A stretch of 64,000 nucleotides of DNA from Betaproteobacteria bacterium (GCA_016791265.1 JAEUMY010000024.1:1-64000), one strand, 5' to 3'; counted from the first letter of the stretch, positions 51,374 through 60,330 are shown. The notes: generated from the letters alone by a model not told the origin. A program made the numbers and translations.

Positions 51374-51916
51374 TCAGCGGTCGACCGGCCTCGGCGGTGG
51401 CGTCACATCCGCGCCCTCGAACACGAGCGCGGTCCGCGCCACGTCCACCGCCGGCCCCAGCTCATGCACGTTGGTGTAGCCATAACTGCGCAGCGATGTG
51501 TAGGTCGAAAGATTCAGCGAAGCGGTTATCGCCTTCACCCTGAATGCTGGCGAATCCCCAGTGAAATTGTTGTTGCAGTAAATGAGCACCTTGGTGGTCT
51601 TGGTCGGGATCACCCGGGCCAGCGACTCCGCCGTGAAGTCGGTGAACGGCAGGTTGACCGCGCCTTTGATATGCCGCAACGCGAACATGCTCGCGCTCCG
51701 CGCATCAAGCAGCACGACGCCGGGCTCGGCCAGCGCCTGGGCGAACTTCTCCTCGGTCAGGCGGCGCGATTCGCGCACGGTCTCGACTTCGGCCACGATC
51801 TTGCGAAAGCCGGCATAGTCGATCTGATCATTGATGATAGGGGTTTGCCCGAAGGCGGGTGAGGGCAAGACGGAAACCAGTAGCCCGCAGACAGTCACAC
51901 CCGAAGCAAATTTCAT
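51374..51916 (-). CDS. Exported rhodanese-like protein
   Basis: 180 aa with GGAGGGG before the ATG and a signal peptide (about 1-23). The rhodanese domain has 'GVVLLDARSASMFALRHIKGAVNLPFTDF' and an active-site Cys C114 in 'VLIYCNNNFTGD'. It should act in the periplasm in sulfur transfer or as a binding domain; the substrate is unknown. Confidence 0.86.
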   Translation of the reverse strand: MKFASGVTVCGLLVSVLPSPAFGQTPIINDQIDYAGFRKIVAEVETVRESRRLTEEKFAQALAEPGVVLLDARSASMFALRHIKGAVNLPFTDFTAESLARVIPTKTTKVLIYCNNNFTGDSPAFRVKAITASLNLSTYTSLRSYGYTNVHELGPAVDVARTALVFEGADVTPPPRPVDR

Positions 51917-52007
51917 GACCCGCCCCTCCCGTGAAGTTTTAGTGCTCGTCGGACAGGCCGGGCAGCGTGGAGTTCGCGGACGAAAAGTATCAAATCTTTT
52001 CGGTGGG

Positions 52008-52406
52008 CTACTTCACCACCGGCGTGCCCCAACCATCGTACTCGCCCCGCTCCTCGGCCGCGATGGCGTCAAGCAGCGTGCGCAGCCGCGCCATCTCCCT
52101 TTCGCGCGGCACCATCAATCGCGTACCGAACACCAGCCACGGTTTGGCGCCGCGTGATTCGCTCACCTTGACCTCCATGCCGAGCGCCGCGACCTTGACG
52201 GCCGCGCGGTCGGCGGCTTCGCGCGAGGGAAAGTAGAGGAAGAACTCGACCGGATGATCGCGTGCGAGGTTGGCGCCCGCGTGCTCAAGCTGGGTGATGA
52301 CTCGTGCGTCCAGGCCTGGGCGGCGGCGGAGTGCGCGCAGCCACAGGAAGACCACCCATACAAAAAGCGCGGCGGCAATGGCGAGCAGGATCGATTTGAT
52401 GTCCAT
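52008..52406 (-). CDS. RraB-like (ribonuclease E inhibitor family) protein with TM anchor
   Basis: 132 aa. An N-terminal TM (about 5-24, 'ILLAIAAALFVWVVFLWLRAL') precedes an RraB-type domain: 'VITQLEHAGANLARDHPVEFFLYFPS', 'EVKVSE' and the C-terminal 'GEYDGWGTPVV'. Soluble RraB binds RNase E; the membrane anchor here is unusual and could place it near the membrane-bound degradosome, or the protein may have a different role. Confidence 0.72.
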   Translation of the reverse strand: MDIKSILLAIAAALFVWVVFLWLRALRRRPGLDARVITQLEHAGANLARDHPVEFFLYFPSREAADRAAVKVAALGMEVKVSESRGAKPWLVFGTRLMVPREREMARLRTLLDAIAAEERGEYDGWGTPVVK

Positions 52407-52445
52407 GGTGCATGCAGGAAAGGCTGGCGTTGGTGTCCGTGAAGA

Positions 52446-52964
52446 TTACGCGCTTGACGCGCGGCGGGCGGCCAGCACGGATTGGATGAACGGCGCCTTT
52501 GCGTCCGTGTACGCCGCTTTGTCCTCGGCGTGCTCACGCGCCAGCCGAAGCTTGAGCGCCTGGTATGCGTCGCACAGCGCCGCATCCTCGCGCAACGCGT
52601 CGCGGAACGCGAGGTGGTCCTGCCAGAGGTCGGCGCCTTCCAGCACGCCATGCACATGCACGCGCAGTCCGTCGGCGGGTTGCTTCACGAAGTAGCGGCG
52701 CAGCGGCAGCTCGTGCTCGTACTTCGACACATACTCGAAGCCGGCTGCGCCGAGCGCGGCAATGCGCGCCTCGATAGCCGCCAGCGACCTGGCACCCAGC
52801 AGCACGTCGATCACCGGCTTCGCCACCAGGCCGTGTACAGCTGTGCTGCCGATGTGTTCGATCACGAACTCAGCGGGTGCTGAGGCGGCCAGCAATTCGT
52901 CGCGGACGCTTGCGAATATTCGCGGCCAGTCTGCGGACCAGGGGGAGAGATGGACGGCGGTCAT
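52446..52964 (-). CDS. GrpB (UPF0157) family nucleotidyltransferase-fold protein
   Basis: 172 aa with the family motifs 'FVIEHIGSTAVHGLVAKPVIDVLLGA' and 'RYFVKQPADGLRVHVHGV'. The biochemical role is not settled. The start overlaps the stop of the 68-aa gene (ATGA), implying coupling. Confidence 0.88.
   Translation of the reverse strand: MTAVHLSPWSADWPRIFASVRDELLAASAPAEFVIEHIGSTAVHGLVAKPVIDVLLGARSLAAIEARIAALGAAGFEYVSKYEHELPLRRYFVKQPADGLRVHVHGVLEGADLWQDHLAFRDALREDAALCDAYQALKLRLAREHAEDKAAYTDAKAPFIQSVLAARRASSA
52912..52923. repeat. 12-bp palindrome GCGAATATTCGC (copy 12)
   Basis: Perfect copy near the 5' end of the grpB-like gene, read as Arg-Ile-Phe-Ala. Confidence 0.9.
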
Positions 52965-53167
52965 TGCGGCGCCGCCTCGTCGCGAAGCGGGTGCGACTTG
53001 TCGAGTTTGCGGTCGCTCATCGACGCACTGCCCGCCGACAACGCTTCGGCCTCGCCCTCGGTCACCCGCAGCATTCGCGCAAGCCCTGCCGCGCCGGCAG
53101 CGCGGTCGCGTGCCGGCAGGGTTTCACCGGTCAGCATCAAGGTGTAGCGGGTCATGGGCGTGTTCAT
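52961..53167 (-). CDS. Small SGE-type domain protein
   Basis: 68 aa from the ATG at 53167. Pattern 'YTLMLTGETLPARDRAAGAAGLARMLRVTEGEAEALSAG' resembles the short '(F/L)SGE...D......LA..L....E.A..L.SG' module found at the N-terminus of several proteobacterial membrane proteins, here standing alone. The frame opens further upstream, but without a better start. Coupled to the GrpB gene by ATGA. Confidence 0.6.
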   Translation of the reverse strand: MNTPMTRYTLMLTGETLPARDRAAGAAGLARMLRVTEGEAEALSAGSASMSDRKLDKSHPLRDEAAPQ

Positions 53168-53270
53168 CGATGGCGGCGGGCGATCTGGTGCGAAAGGTAC
53201 GTGATGCCTGGGTGATTGCCAAGTTTCCAGTGCGCAGGGGGCACACTCGACCCGGCGTGGCTTTGACGGG

Positions 53271-53282
53271 GCGAATATTCGC
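53271..53282. repeat. 12-bp palindrome GCGAATATTCGC (copy 13)
   Basis: Perfect copy in the 200-bp gap between divergent genes (53167 minus, 53368 plus). Confidence 0.9.
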
Positions 53283-53367
53283 AGACCGTCCGCCGTCGCC
53301 CGAGCACGGATTCCGGAATCAGGCCACACTGACACCCATTCCCCTTCAACACCGACCGGAGGTCACC

Positions 53368-53628
53368 ATGTCGCACTCGAAATCGCTGCAAACCCGACGC
53401 AAGAAGCAGAAGAACAAGAAACGCATCGAAGGCGCCGCCAAGGCGGCCGCTCGCGCAGCGGCGGCGGCCTTGAAGGGGCCTGTGGTCAAGAAGGAAAAAG
53501 TGAAAAAGGAAAAGGCGCCCAAGGAACCCAAGGTCAAGGTCGAAAAAGTGAAGAAAGTGAAGCTGACCGCGGAAGAGCTGGGCAGGCAGGAATCCAAGGC
53601 CAGAGCGGACGCCAAGAAAGGCGCGTGA
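53368..53628 (+). CDS. Lys/Ala-rich basic protein
   Basis: 86 aa with GGAGG 6 nt before the ATG at 53368. It is extremely basic, with 'RRKKQKNKKRIEGAAKAAARAAAAALKG' followed by KKEK/KVEK repeats and 'LTAEELGRQESKARADAKKGA'. Histone-H1-like composition suggests nucleic-acid binding. The frame is open back to 52762 on the other side of two minus-strand genes; that part is a shadow. Confidence 0.7.
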   Translation: MSHSKSLQTRRKKQKNKKRIEGAAKAAARAAAAALKGPVVKKEKVKKEKAPKEPKVKVEKVKKVKLTAEELGRQESKARADAKKGA

Positions 53629-53662
53629 GCGTCTTCCCGCTGCGCGTGACGGGGGCGGTCCG

Positions 53663-53755
53663 ATGAGCGTCGCACCGCCCGCTGACTTTCCGCCTGCCGC
53701 GGATGGACCGTTGCGCTTCAATGTCCGCGTCACCACCTCTGCGGGGCGATCTTGA
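53663..53755 (+). CDS. Possible 30-aa ORF upstream of TTG-started gene
   Basis: ATG at 53663 after a GGGCGG site; 30 codons (MSVAPPADFPPAADG start), stop TGA overlapping the TTG of the next gene (TTGA). It may serve to couple translation of the next gene, or be chance. Confidence 0.25.
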   Translation: MSVAPPADFPPAADGPLRFNVRVTTSAGRS

Positions 53756-54093
53756 AATCCGACACACCCGAATCCAGCCGCAAGACGCAGATCGACGCGC
53801 TGCTGCTGAAGCTTCCCGGCGTCACGGGAAAGAAGCTCAATCATCTCGACGCCTACTTCGTCAGCGACAAGATGTTCGCCTGCATCAGCGGCACCGGTCT
53901 CGGGCTGCGCCTGCCGGTGGCGATGGCGACCGATCTGCAATTCTCGCGGGCGAATGTCGGCCCGTTCTCGCCGGGCGGGTCGGCCAGCACACGGGAGTGG
54001 ATTCAGATCAACCGCGACGATGCGGCGGATTATGAGAAGGACATGGAGCTCTTCCAGGCCTCGATCGACTTCGTGAAGGCGGGGCGGCGCTAG
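53752..54093 (+). CDS. TfoX/YjbR-like small protein
   Basis: 113 aa using a TTG start at 53752 (GGGG upstream); no in-frame ATG exists before residue 40. 'LPGVTGKKLNHLDAYFVSDKMFACISGTGLGLRLP' and 'FSPGGSASTREWIQI' resemble the TfoX N-terminal/YjbR fold. Function unknown; the assignment is tentative. Confidence 0.62.
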   Translation: MKSDTPESSRKTQIDALLLKLPGVTGKKLNHLDAYFVSDKMFACISGTGLGLRLPVAMATDLQFSRANVGPFSPGGSASTREWIQINRDDAADYEKDMELFQASIDFVKAGRR

Positions 54094-54115
54094 GGTTTGT
54101 TCACGCGCACCAGCC

Positions 54116-55300
54116 ATGCCCAAGTCCCCACATCTGCAGCCCACCGACCTCCGCGGCTACGCCCGCCTCGCCTTCGACGCGACCAGCGGGCTCACTGATC
54201 TGGTCGAGGCCCTGCACGGCACGATCCTCAACCCGCTGCGGAAGAAGACGCCTGGCCAACCCATTCGCACCCATGGCATCACCGGCATGGTCTACCGCAC
54301 CATCGGCGGGGTGACGAACATGGTCGGCAGCGGCGTCGACGCGCTGCTGGGCGCCCTGCCGCAAGCGGTGGAGGAAGGGGCCGCCTCGCCGGAACGCGAG
54401 GCCATCGTCTCCGCTCTCAACGGGGTGATGGGCGACTACCTGGCGGCGAGCGGCAATCCGCTGGCGCTCGCCATGACCATCCGCAGCGGCGGCCGGCCGC
54501 TCACGCTGACGCGCACAGCACTGAAGAAGACGCTGCCCGAGGCAAATGGGCGTGTGCTGCTCTTGATCCACGGCCTGTGCATGAACGATTTGCAATGGAC
54601 GCGCGCCGGCCACAACCACGGCACGCACCTCGCGGCGAAGCTCGGCTTCACGCCGGTTTACCTGCGCTACAACACGGGCCTGCACATCGCCGACAACGGC
54701 CGCGAACTCTCCGCACTGCTGGAGAAGCTCGTGGCCGCGTGGCCGGTGGCGGTGCGGGAACTCGTCATCGTCGGGCACAGCATGGGTGGGCTGGTGGCGC
54801 GCAGCGCCTGCGTGGCCGCGGACCTGGAATGCAGACAGACGCCGCGCTGGCGCAAGCTGCTGAAGCGCATGGTCTTCCTCGGCACACCTCACTTCGGCGC
54901 GCCACTGGAGCGCGGTGGGCACTGGGTCGATCTCCTGCTTGGCGCCACGCCGTGGTCAGCGCCATTCGCTCAACTCGGCAAGATCCGCAGCGAAGGCATC
55001 ACCGATCTTCGCCACGGCACGCTCGTCGATGCCACGCATCATCCGTTGCCGCGCGGCGTGCGCTGCCACGCCGTGGCCGCCACCACCAGCCGGGCGACCG
55101 ACAAGCAAGGGCTCGTGCAGAAGAAGCTCTGGGGCGACGGGCTGGTGCCGATCGACAGCGCGCTGGGCCTGCACGCAGATCCCGCACTCGCGCTCAAGAT
55201 TCCGGCCGCGCGGCGCATGGTCGTACACAGCACGAATCATCTCGATCTGCTGTGCAGCGCGCCGGTGGCGGAAAAGCTGGAGAAGTGGCTGAAGGGCTGA
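54116..55300 (+). CDS. Alpha/beta hydrolase (PGAP1/lipase-like)
   Basis: 394 aa. A helical N-terminal region of about 140 residues precedes a hydrolase domain with oxyanion 'LLIHGLCMND', nucleophile S222 in 'IVGHSMGGLVAR', acidic residue in 'GDGLVPIDSALG', and His in 'STNHLDLL'. 'FLGTPHFGAPLERGG' is typical of lipase and PGAP1-type esterases. No signal peptide; it probably acts on lipid esters in the cytoplasm or at the inner membrane. Confidence 0.86.
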   Translation: MPKSPHLQPTDLRGYARLAFDATSGLTDLVEALHGTILNPLRKKTPGQPIRTHGITGMVYRTIGGVTNMVGSGVDALLGALPQAVEEGAASPEREAIVSALNGVMGDYLAASGNPLALAMTIRSGGRPLTLTRTALKKTLPEANGRVLLLIHGLCMNDLQWTRAGHNHGTHLAAKLGFTPVYLRYNTGLHIADNGRELSALLEKLVAAWPVAVRELVIVGHSMGGLVARSACVAADLECRQTPRWRKLLKRMVFLGTPHFGAPLERGGHWVDLLLGATPWSAPFAQLGKIRSEGITDLRHGTLVDATHHPLPRGVRCHAVAATTSRATDKQGLVQKKLWGDGLVPIDSALGLHADPALALKIPAARRMVVHSTNHLDLLCSAPVAEKLEKWLKG

Positions 55301-55322
55301 CGGATTGCCGCCATCCCGGATT

Positions 55323-55334
55323 GCGAATATTCGC
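55323..55334. repeat. 12-bp palindrome GCGAATATTCGC (copy 14)
   Basis: Perfect copy between convergent genes (stops at 55300 and 55380); extends to 14 bp. Confidence 0.9.
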
Positions 55335-55379
55335 AGTCTAGTTTCGGCGCGCCAAACAGCCTGCGATGCGAACGCGGGA

Positions 55380-55778
55380 TCAGCCGGCGCCCTTGGACAG
55401 CATCGCTGTCAGGCGCGGCTTGATCACGAATCGGGTTGTGGTGCCGGGCACGGTGTATTCGAACGAAGGCGTTCGCGACAGGTCCGCTTGCATTGACATG
55501 TCCTTGACCGGTCTCAGCGCACCGCTTTCAAACACGAACACTCTGACCGATGTCTCCGAGAGACCGTCCCAACCGGGTCTTGCCGCCTTGGCCTCGACCC
55601 TCATCACCTCACTCAGTTCGACCGAGCCCGTTTTGTCGAACTCGACAATCATGGATGGCGCGGCCACCAACTTGCCCGCCTGGGTGACAACGACCTCGAA
55701 CCTGACGGCGTCCTGCCTCGCCGTGGCGGGCGAAGCGAGCGAAACGGTGAGCAGCGCGGCAAGAATTTGCAATTTCAT
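55380..55778 (-). CDS. Exported hypothetical protein
   Basis: 132 aa from the ATG at 55778 (GGAG upstream), beginning with a signal peptide ('MKLQILAALLTVSLASPATA'). The mature part is beta-rich ('FEVVVTQAGKLVAAPSMIVEFDKTGSVELS', 'VFVFESGALRPVKD'). I do not recognise a family. Confidence 0.72.
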   Translation of the reverse strand: MKLQILAALLTVSLASPATARQDAVRFEVVVTQAGKLVAAPSMIVEFDKTGSVELSEVMRVEAKAARPGWDGLSETSVRVFVFESGALRPVKDMSMQADLSRTPSFEYTVPGTTTRFVIKPRLTAMLSKGAG

Positions 55779-56000
55779 GGAAGTCTCCGATCCAGGGCGT
55801 GGCGAATTCCCCAACAAGTTGCAGGTTGCCAACATTTTCGCGCCGAATCAATTTCTCCCGGCCGCCCTCGCGCCGCGCCTGCTCATGCCCGACCGCCACT
55901 CGACCCGTGCGCATGAATGCGATTTGACCGAGGTCAACATGAACCACCCACTCTGGTGTGACACTTTTGCGACATCCCGACTGAAGAGGAGCGTTGGTTC

Positions 56001-57245
56001 ATGGCTCGCAAACCGCACGCAGGCAAGCAATTGGCACAATCCGCACCCACGGCCAGAAAGCGCGCCCGCTCGCGCGGCGCATCCGGGGAGAAGCGCCAAG
56101 ACCTTACAGCGCAAGCAACCACTCGCCGCCAAAAAACGTCCGCGCGGCGCGTGATCGAAGGCGACGTCGTGGACAAGCCGAGCCTGCGCAACGTCGGAGC
56201 GGACCGCGTGGCACGCCGCACCGAGGCCACCGGCACCGCGCTCGCGCTGACCGCCGCCAATCTGCTCAGCGCGCTCGGAAACGGCAAGCCGAAAGACAAG
56301 CCGTTGCAGCAATGGCAAGCCCTGCTTTCAAGCGCCTCGCCGGATGAAGTCATGGCATTGCGCAAGACGCTGTTTACGCGCGCCGAGCGCCCGGAGAGCG
56401 GCCCCGACCCGGACCTTGAACTCAGTCCGGGTTGGCGCAAGGGCGCCTATCCCTACCGTAATCTGCTCTCGCGCAAGGCCTACGAGAAGCAGAAGTATCT
56501 TCTTCAGGTCGAGCTGCTCAAGTTGCAGGCTTGGGTGAAAGAGACGGGCCAGCGCGTGGTCATCCTCTTCGAAGGGCGGGACGCCGCCGGCAAGGGCGGC
56601 GCGATCAAGCGCTTCATGGAGCACCTCAACCCTCGCGGCGCGCGCGTGGTGGCGCTGGAAAAACCCAGCGAAGTCGAGCGCGGCCAGTGGTATTTCCAAC
56701 GCTACATTGAACATCTGCCGACCCGCGGCGAGATCGTGCTGTTCGATCGGAGCTGGTACAACCGGTCGGGCGTCGAACGAGTGATGGGATTTTGCTCCGA
56801 CGCCGAGTACGAGGAGTTTCTGCGCCAGACGCCCGAGTTTGAACGCCAGCTAGTGCGTGCCGGCGTTCATCTGTTCAAGTTCTGGTTCTCGGTCAGCCGG
56901 GAGGAGCAGCGCCGCCGGTTCGGCGAGCGCGAGGCCCACCCGCTGAAGCAGTGGAAACTGTCGCCGATCGACAAGGCCTCGCTCGACAAGTGGACCGACT
57001 ACACCCGGGCGAAAGAAGCCATGTTCGTGCATTGCGATACGCCCGACGCCCCCTGGACGGTCATCAAGTCTGATTGCAAGAAGCGCGCGAGACTCAATGC
57101 GATGCGCTATCTGCTGCATCGATTGCCCTACGCCAAACGCAATGTGAAAACCATTGGCGCGGTCGATCCGCTGATCGTCGGCCGCCCGTCGCTCGTGGCG
57201 AGCGGGGCCGATGACCAGATTGCGGCGGGCAACGGCAGCGCCTGA
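56001..57245 (+). CDS. ppk2: Polyphosphate kinase 2
   Basis: 414 aa with GAGGAG upstream. A basic low-complexity N-terminal extension of about 120 residues precedes the PPK2 domain: Walker A 'FEGRDAAGKGG' (about 191-200), the lid region 'WYFQRYIEHLPTRGE', and Walker B 'LFDRSWYNRSGVERVMGF' (about 247-264). PPK2 enzymes phosphorylate nucleotides from polyphosphate or the reverse. The nucleotide preference (class I-type NDP use likely) is inferred. Confidence 0.93.
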   Translation: MARKPHAGKQLAQSAPTARKRARSRGASGEKRQDLTAQATTRRQKTSARRVIEGDVVDKPSLRNVGADRVARRTEATGTALALTAANLLSALGNGKPKDKPLQQWQALLSSASPDEVMALRKTLFTRAERPESGPDPDLELSPGWRKGAYPYRNLLSRKAYEKQKYLLQVELLKLQAWVKETGQRVVILFEGRDAAGKGGAIKRFMEHLNPRGARVVALEKPSEVERGQWYFQRYIEHLPTRGEIVLFDRSWYNRSGVERVMGFCSDAEYEEFLRQTPEFERQLVRAGVHLFKFWFSVSREEQRRRFGEREAHPLKQWKLSPIDKASLDKWTDYTRAKEAMFVHCDTPDAPWTVIKSDCKKRARLNAMRYLLHRLPYAKRNVKTIGAVDPLIVGRPSLVASGADDQIAAGNGSA

Positions 57246-57380
57246 GGAAGCGCCTCAGCATTCGCCCAAGGCAGCGTGGCAATCGTGGTGCGGTCACGCC
57301 CGACCGCACCGCTTCATCATGTATTGCCACACCATCGCCACACCCCGCCACGGCCGCTCTGATAGCCTGTCATCCATCCG

Positions 57381-58556
57381 ATGACAGCGAACAGGCCGAC
57401 CATGCCCCCGATCGATCGCCGCACCGTTCTCGCCTCTTCCGCCGCCGTGGCTGGCAGCGCCATCCTGCCCGGCTGGGTTTCGGATGCCGCCGCGCAAAGC
57501 GGCGACGCTTCCACCACCAAACCGGCCGCACCGGGAAAGAAGCTCAACATCCTCATCCTCGGCGGCACCGGCTTCACCGGGCCGCATCAGGTCAGGTACG
57601 CGTTGTCCCGCGGCCACACGGTCACGCTGTTCAACCGTGGCCGCCGGCCCAAGGAGTGGCCCGCCGCAGTCGAAGAGCTGGTTGGCGACCGCGACACGAA
57701 TGACTACGCGTCGCTGAAAGACCGCAAGTGGGATGTGTGCATCGACAACCCGACCAGCGTGCCACACTGGATCCGCGATGCGGCGGCCGTGCTGAAGGGA
57801 AACGTCAACCACTTCATCTTCATCTCGACGCTTTCCGTTTACGCGAATGACGCGAAGGCGGGCCAGGACGAGTCCGCCGCGCGCCATGTCTACAGTGGCA
57901 AAGACGCGCTGGCCGAAACCACGGCGGAGCTCCGCAAGAACATGATGTTGTATGGCCCGCTCAAGGCAGCGTCGGAGGACGAGGCCAACAAGCACTTCGC
58001 CGGCATGACCACGGTCATCCGACCCGGCCTCATCGTCGGGCCGGGCGACGAGACCGACCGCTTCAGCTACTGGCCGGTGCGCTTATCGCGTGGAGGCAAG
58101 GTGCTGGTGCCGCCCGAGGCCGACCCGGTGCAGTTCATCGATGCACGCGATCTCGCCGAGTGGACCATCCGCGTGGCCGAGCAGCGCGCGCTCGGCGCGT
58201 TCAACGCCATGGGGCCGGCCGGTGAGCTCGGCATGGGCCGAATGCTCGCCCTGATTCAGCAGGGCATCCAGAGCAAGGCCGATCTGGTTCAAGCGAGCGC
58301 TGCATTCCTGCGCGAGAACAAGGTGGCGGCGTGGAGCGACCTGCCAGTGTGGGTGCCGGGACAAGGCGAGACCGCAGGCTTTCACCGCCGCAGCAATGCG
58401 CGCGCGATGGCGGCCGGGCTGACCTTTCGGCCACTCCCGGCCACGGCCGCTGACACGCTTGCCTGGTGGACTGCGCAGGATGAAAAGCGGCGCGTGCTGC
58501 GCGCGGGCCTCAAACCGGAGCGTGAGGCGGAGTTGCTGGCTAAATTGAAGGGGTGA
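57381..58556 (+). CDS. Tat-exported NAD-dependent epimerase/reductase-like protein
   Basis: 391 aa. 'DRRTVLASSAAVAGSAILPG' is a Tat-type signal (twin Arg at 13-14). A Rossmann dinucleotide site 'GGTGFTG' (61-67) and short-chain dehydrogenase-like 'HFIFISTLSVYAND' and 'VIRPGLIVGPGDETDR' follow. Export of a folded cofactor-binding epimerase is consistent with Tat. The substrate is unknown. Confidence 0.85.
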   Translation: MTANRPTMPPIDRRTVLASSAAVAGSAILPGWVSDAAAQSGDASTTKPAAPGKKLNILILGGTGFTGPHQVRYALSRGHTVTLFNRGRRPKEWPAAVEELVGDRDTNDYASLKDRKWDVCIDNPTSVPHWIRDAAAVLKGNVNHFIFISTLSVYANDAKAGQDESAARHVYSGKDALAETTAELRKNMMLYGPLKAASEDEANKHFAGMTTVIRPGLIVGPGDETDRFSYWPVRLSRGGKVLVPPEADPVQFIDARDLAEWTIRVAEQRALGAFNAMGPAGELGMGRMLALIQQGIQSKADLVQASAAFLRENKVAAWSDLPVWVPGQGETAGFHRRSNARAMAAGLTFRPLPATAADTLAWWTAQDEKRRVLRAGLKPEREAELLAKLKG

Positions 58557-58637
58557 GCAGCCAGGTGACCTGTTGCGAAAGCAGTGTCCTGCGGCGCACT
58601 TGGCAGAAATTAAATTAACCTATTGACTTGAAACGTA

Positions 58638-58678
58638 TTATCCCGCACAGTCGTGGAAATATGATTGTTGCGGGATAA
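58638..58678 (+). promoter_or_regulatory. Inverted repeat in front of nucleotidyltransferase gene
   Basis: TTATCCCGCA (58638-58647) and its exact complement (58669-58678) flank a 21-nt AT-rich spacer, ending 3 bp before the ATG. It could be an operator or an mRNA hairpin covering the ribosome site. Confidence 0.6.
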
Positions 58679-58681
58679 ATC

Positions 58682-59680
58682 ATGATTTTTCAAGAATTTA
58701 GGCCTGAAATGAACCGGGTTAGGGCCAATCTCTCCGGCTACTACGCTCAATGGCTCGATCTTCGTCGCAGCGCTGCGAATCGCAGCTATGGTCTGAAGTG
58801 GAAAGTTGTAGGCGGTCGGCGCTATCTGTACGAAGTCTTCGACCGCAACGGCAACGGCCGTTCGCTCGGCCCCGAATCGCCCGAGCTGCAAGCGCGCTAC
58901 GAAAAATTCAATGCTGACCGCGCGAACTTCAAGCTGGACCTGGAAGCCATCACCAAGACGCTCGCCGAAACCGCGCAACTCTATGCGGCACTCAATCTGC
59001 CCATGCTCGACGCCAACGCCGCAGAAATCTTCCGCGAGGCGGATGTGGCGGGCATGCTCGGCACACAGCTACTCGCGGTGGGCACCAATGCCATGGCCGC
59101 GTACGAGATGGAAGCCGGCGGACGCTTTCTCATCGGCTTTGATGCCACGGCGGATTGCGATCTCGCCTTTCGCGGCACTGTCACCACATTCACCGCCGCC
59201 GCAGGCCGCCAGCTTGATCAGACCTTGCTGGGACTGCTGAAGCGCCTCGACAGCACCTACACCATCAATCAGGAGCGCAGCTTCCAGGCGCGCAATCGCA
59301 AAGGCTTTGAGATCGAGCTCCTGGCCGCCCCGTCCGTGCTACCCAAGCTGCCCGCAGGCGAACTCGTGCCGGTTGAAAACCTGATTGAACAGGAATGGCT
59401 GCTGCTCGGGCGGCCCGTGGATCAGGTTGTCCTCGGCCTTGATCGCAAGCCCGCACGAATCGTCTGCCCCGACCCGCGCTGGATGGCGCTGCACAAATCA
59501 TGGCTGGCCATGCAGCCAAAGCGTCGTGCGGACAAGCGGAAGAAAGATGAAGAACAAGGACGGCGCCTGTTCAGCGCCATCCGCACCCACATGCCGCACT
59601 ATCCGTTTGACGGCGTGTTCACCGCGTCGCTGCCGGGAGTGTTGCAGCCAATCTATTCGGCGCTCGTTGCCCAGGGCTGA
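58682..59680 (+). CDS. GSU2403-type nucleotidyltransferase-fold protein
   Basis: 332 aa. The N-terminal part is helical ('YYAQWLDLRRSAANRSYGLKWKVV.GRRYLYEVFDRNG'), then a nucleotidyltransferase-like core 'MLGTQLLAVGTNAMAAYEMEAG...DATADCDLAFRG' with the expected acidic residues, and a C-terminal region 'PKLPAGELVPVENLIEQEWLLLGRP'. This is the NTP_transf_8 (GSU2403) layout; such proteins are often found in accessory DNA. The upstream 120 bp are AT-rich with an inverted repeat, unlike the neighbours, hinting at acquisition. Confidence 0.82.
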   Translation: MIFQEFRPEMNRVRANLSGYYAQWLDLRRSAANRSYGLKWKVVGGRRYLYEVFDRNGNGRSLGPESPELQARYEKFNADRANFKLDLEAITKTLAETAQLYAALNLPMLDANAAEIFREADVAGMLGTQLLAVGTNAMAAYEMEAGGRFLIGFDATADCDLAFRGTVTTFTAAAGRQLDQTLLGLLKRLDSTYTINQERSFQARNRKGFEIELLAAPSVLPKLPAGELVPVENLIEQEWLLLGRPVDQVVLGLDRKPARIVCPDPRWMALHKSWLAMQPKRRADKRKKDEEQGRRLFSAIRTHMPHYPFDGVFTASLPGVLQPIYSALVAQG

Positions 59681-59791
59681 ATTCCCAAGCGCGCCTTCAC
59701 GCGCTGGCGGCGAAAGAACAACGAGCGGACCATCGAAAGGCCGGCGCTTTCAGCCCCGGCGACGGCTTTCCGACAGTCAGTCCGTGCGGCA

Positions 59792-60169
59792 TCAACCCAT
59801 CGAATGCAGGCCGACCCTATTGCCTTCGGTATCCATGAAGTGCGCGAAGAAGCCGAAGCCGTTGCCGATGTCCGTTTTGGGCACGACCACGGAACCGCCC
59901 GCGGACGCCACACGCGCCAGCATGGGCGCCAGATCATCCCCCCCGTTCAGGTAGACGAGCGTCCCCGACGCGGACGGCGCGTTGCCCTCGCCCTGGATGA
60001 TCGCGCCACCGACCGCGTTTTGGTCGGATGCCAGAAAGCCCATCACCATCGGCCCCATCTCCATCTTTTCGATGCTGCGGCCGAGCACGGCTTCATAAAA
60101 CACTTTCGCGCGCGCGAAATCAGCCACGGGAATTTCAAACCAGTTCAACGCGTGGGCGGGTGCGGACAT
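59792..60169 (-). CDS. VOC family protein
   Basis: 125 aa with AAGGAG before the ATG. 'NWFEIPVADFARAKVFYEAVLGRSIEKMEMG' and 'IGNGFGFFAHFMDTEGNRVGLHS' give the two betaalphabeta repeats with metal-site His/Glu positions. Substrate unknown; it is not close in sequence to the other VOC protein at 40423-40794. Confidence 0.88.
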   Translation of the reverse strand: MSAPAHALNWFEIPVADFARAKVFYEAVLGRSIEKMEMGPMVMGFLASDQNAVGGAIIQGEGNAPSASGTLVYLNGGDDLAPMLARVASAGGSVVVPKTDIGNGFGFFAHFMDTEGNRVGLHSMG

Positions 60170-60311
60170 GCGGGTCTCCTTGGAGTGTGTGATGGGAAAG
60201 AGTCATTCGCTTTCGCGAGGGGCTGAGGATACGCCGGCGCGGGCCGTGTAGGAAGGGTTGGCCGCGAAATTCTGACTCTCTGACACACAACGACACATTG
60301 TGTTGCGGAGA

Positions 60312-60323
60312 GCGAATATTCGC
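60312..60323. repeat. 12-bp palindrome GCGAATATTCGC (copy 15)
   Basis: Perfect copy 8 bp beyond the stop of the 113-aa gene. Confidence 0.9.
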
Positions 60324-60330
60324 GTCTCGC

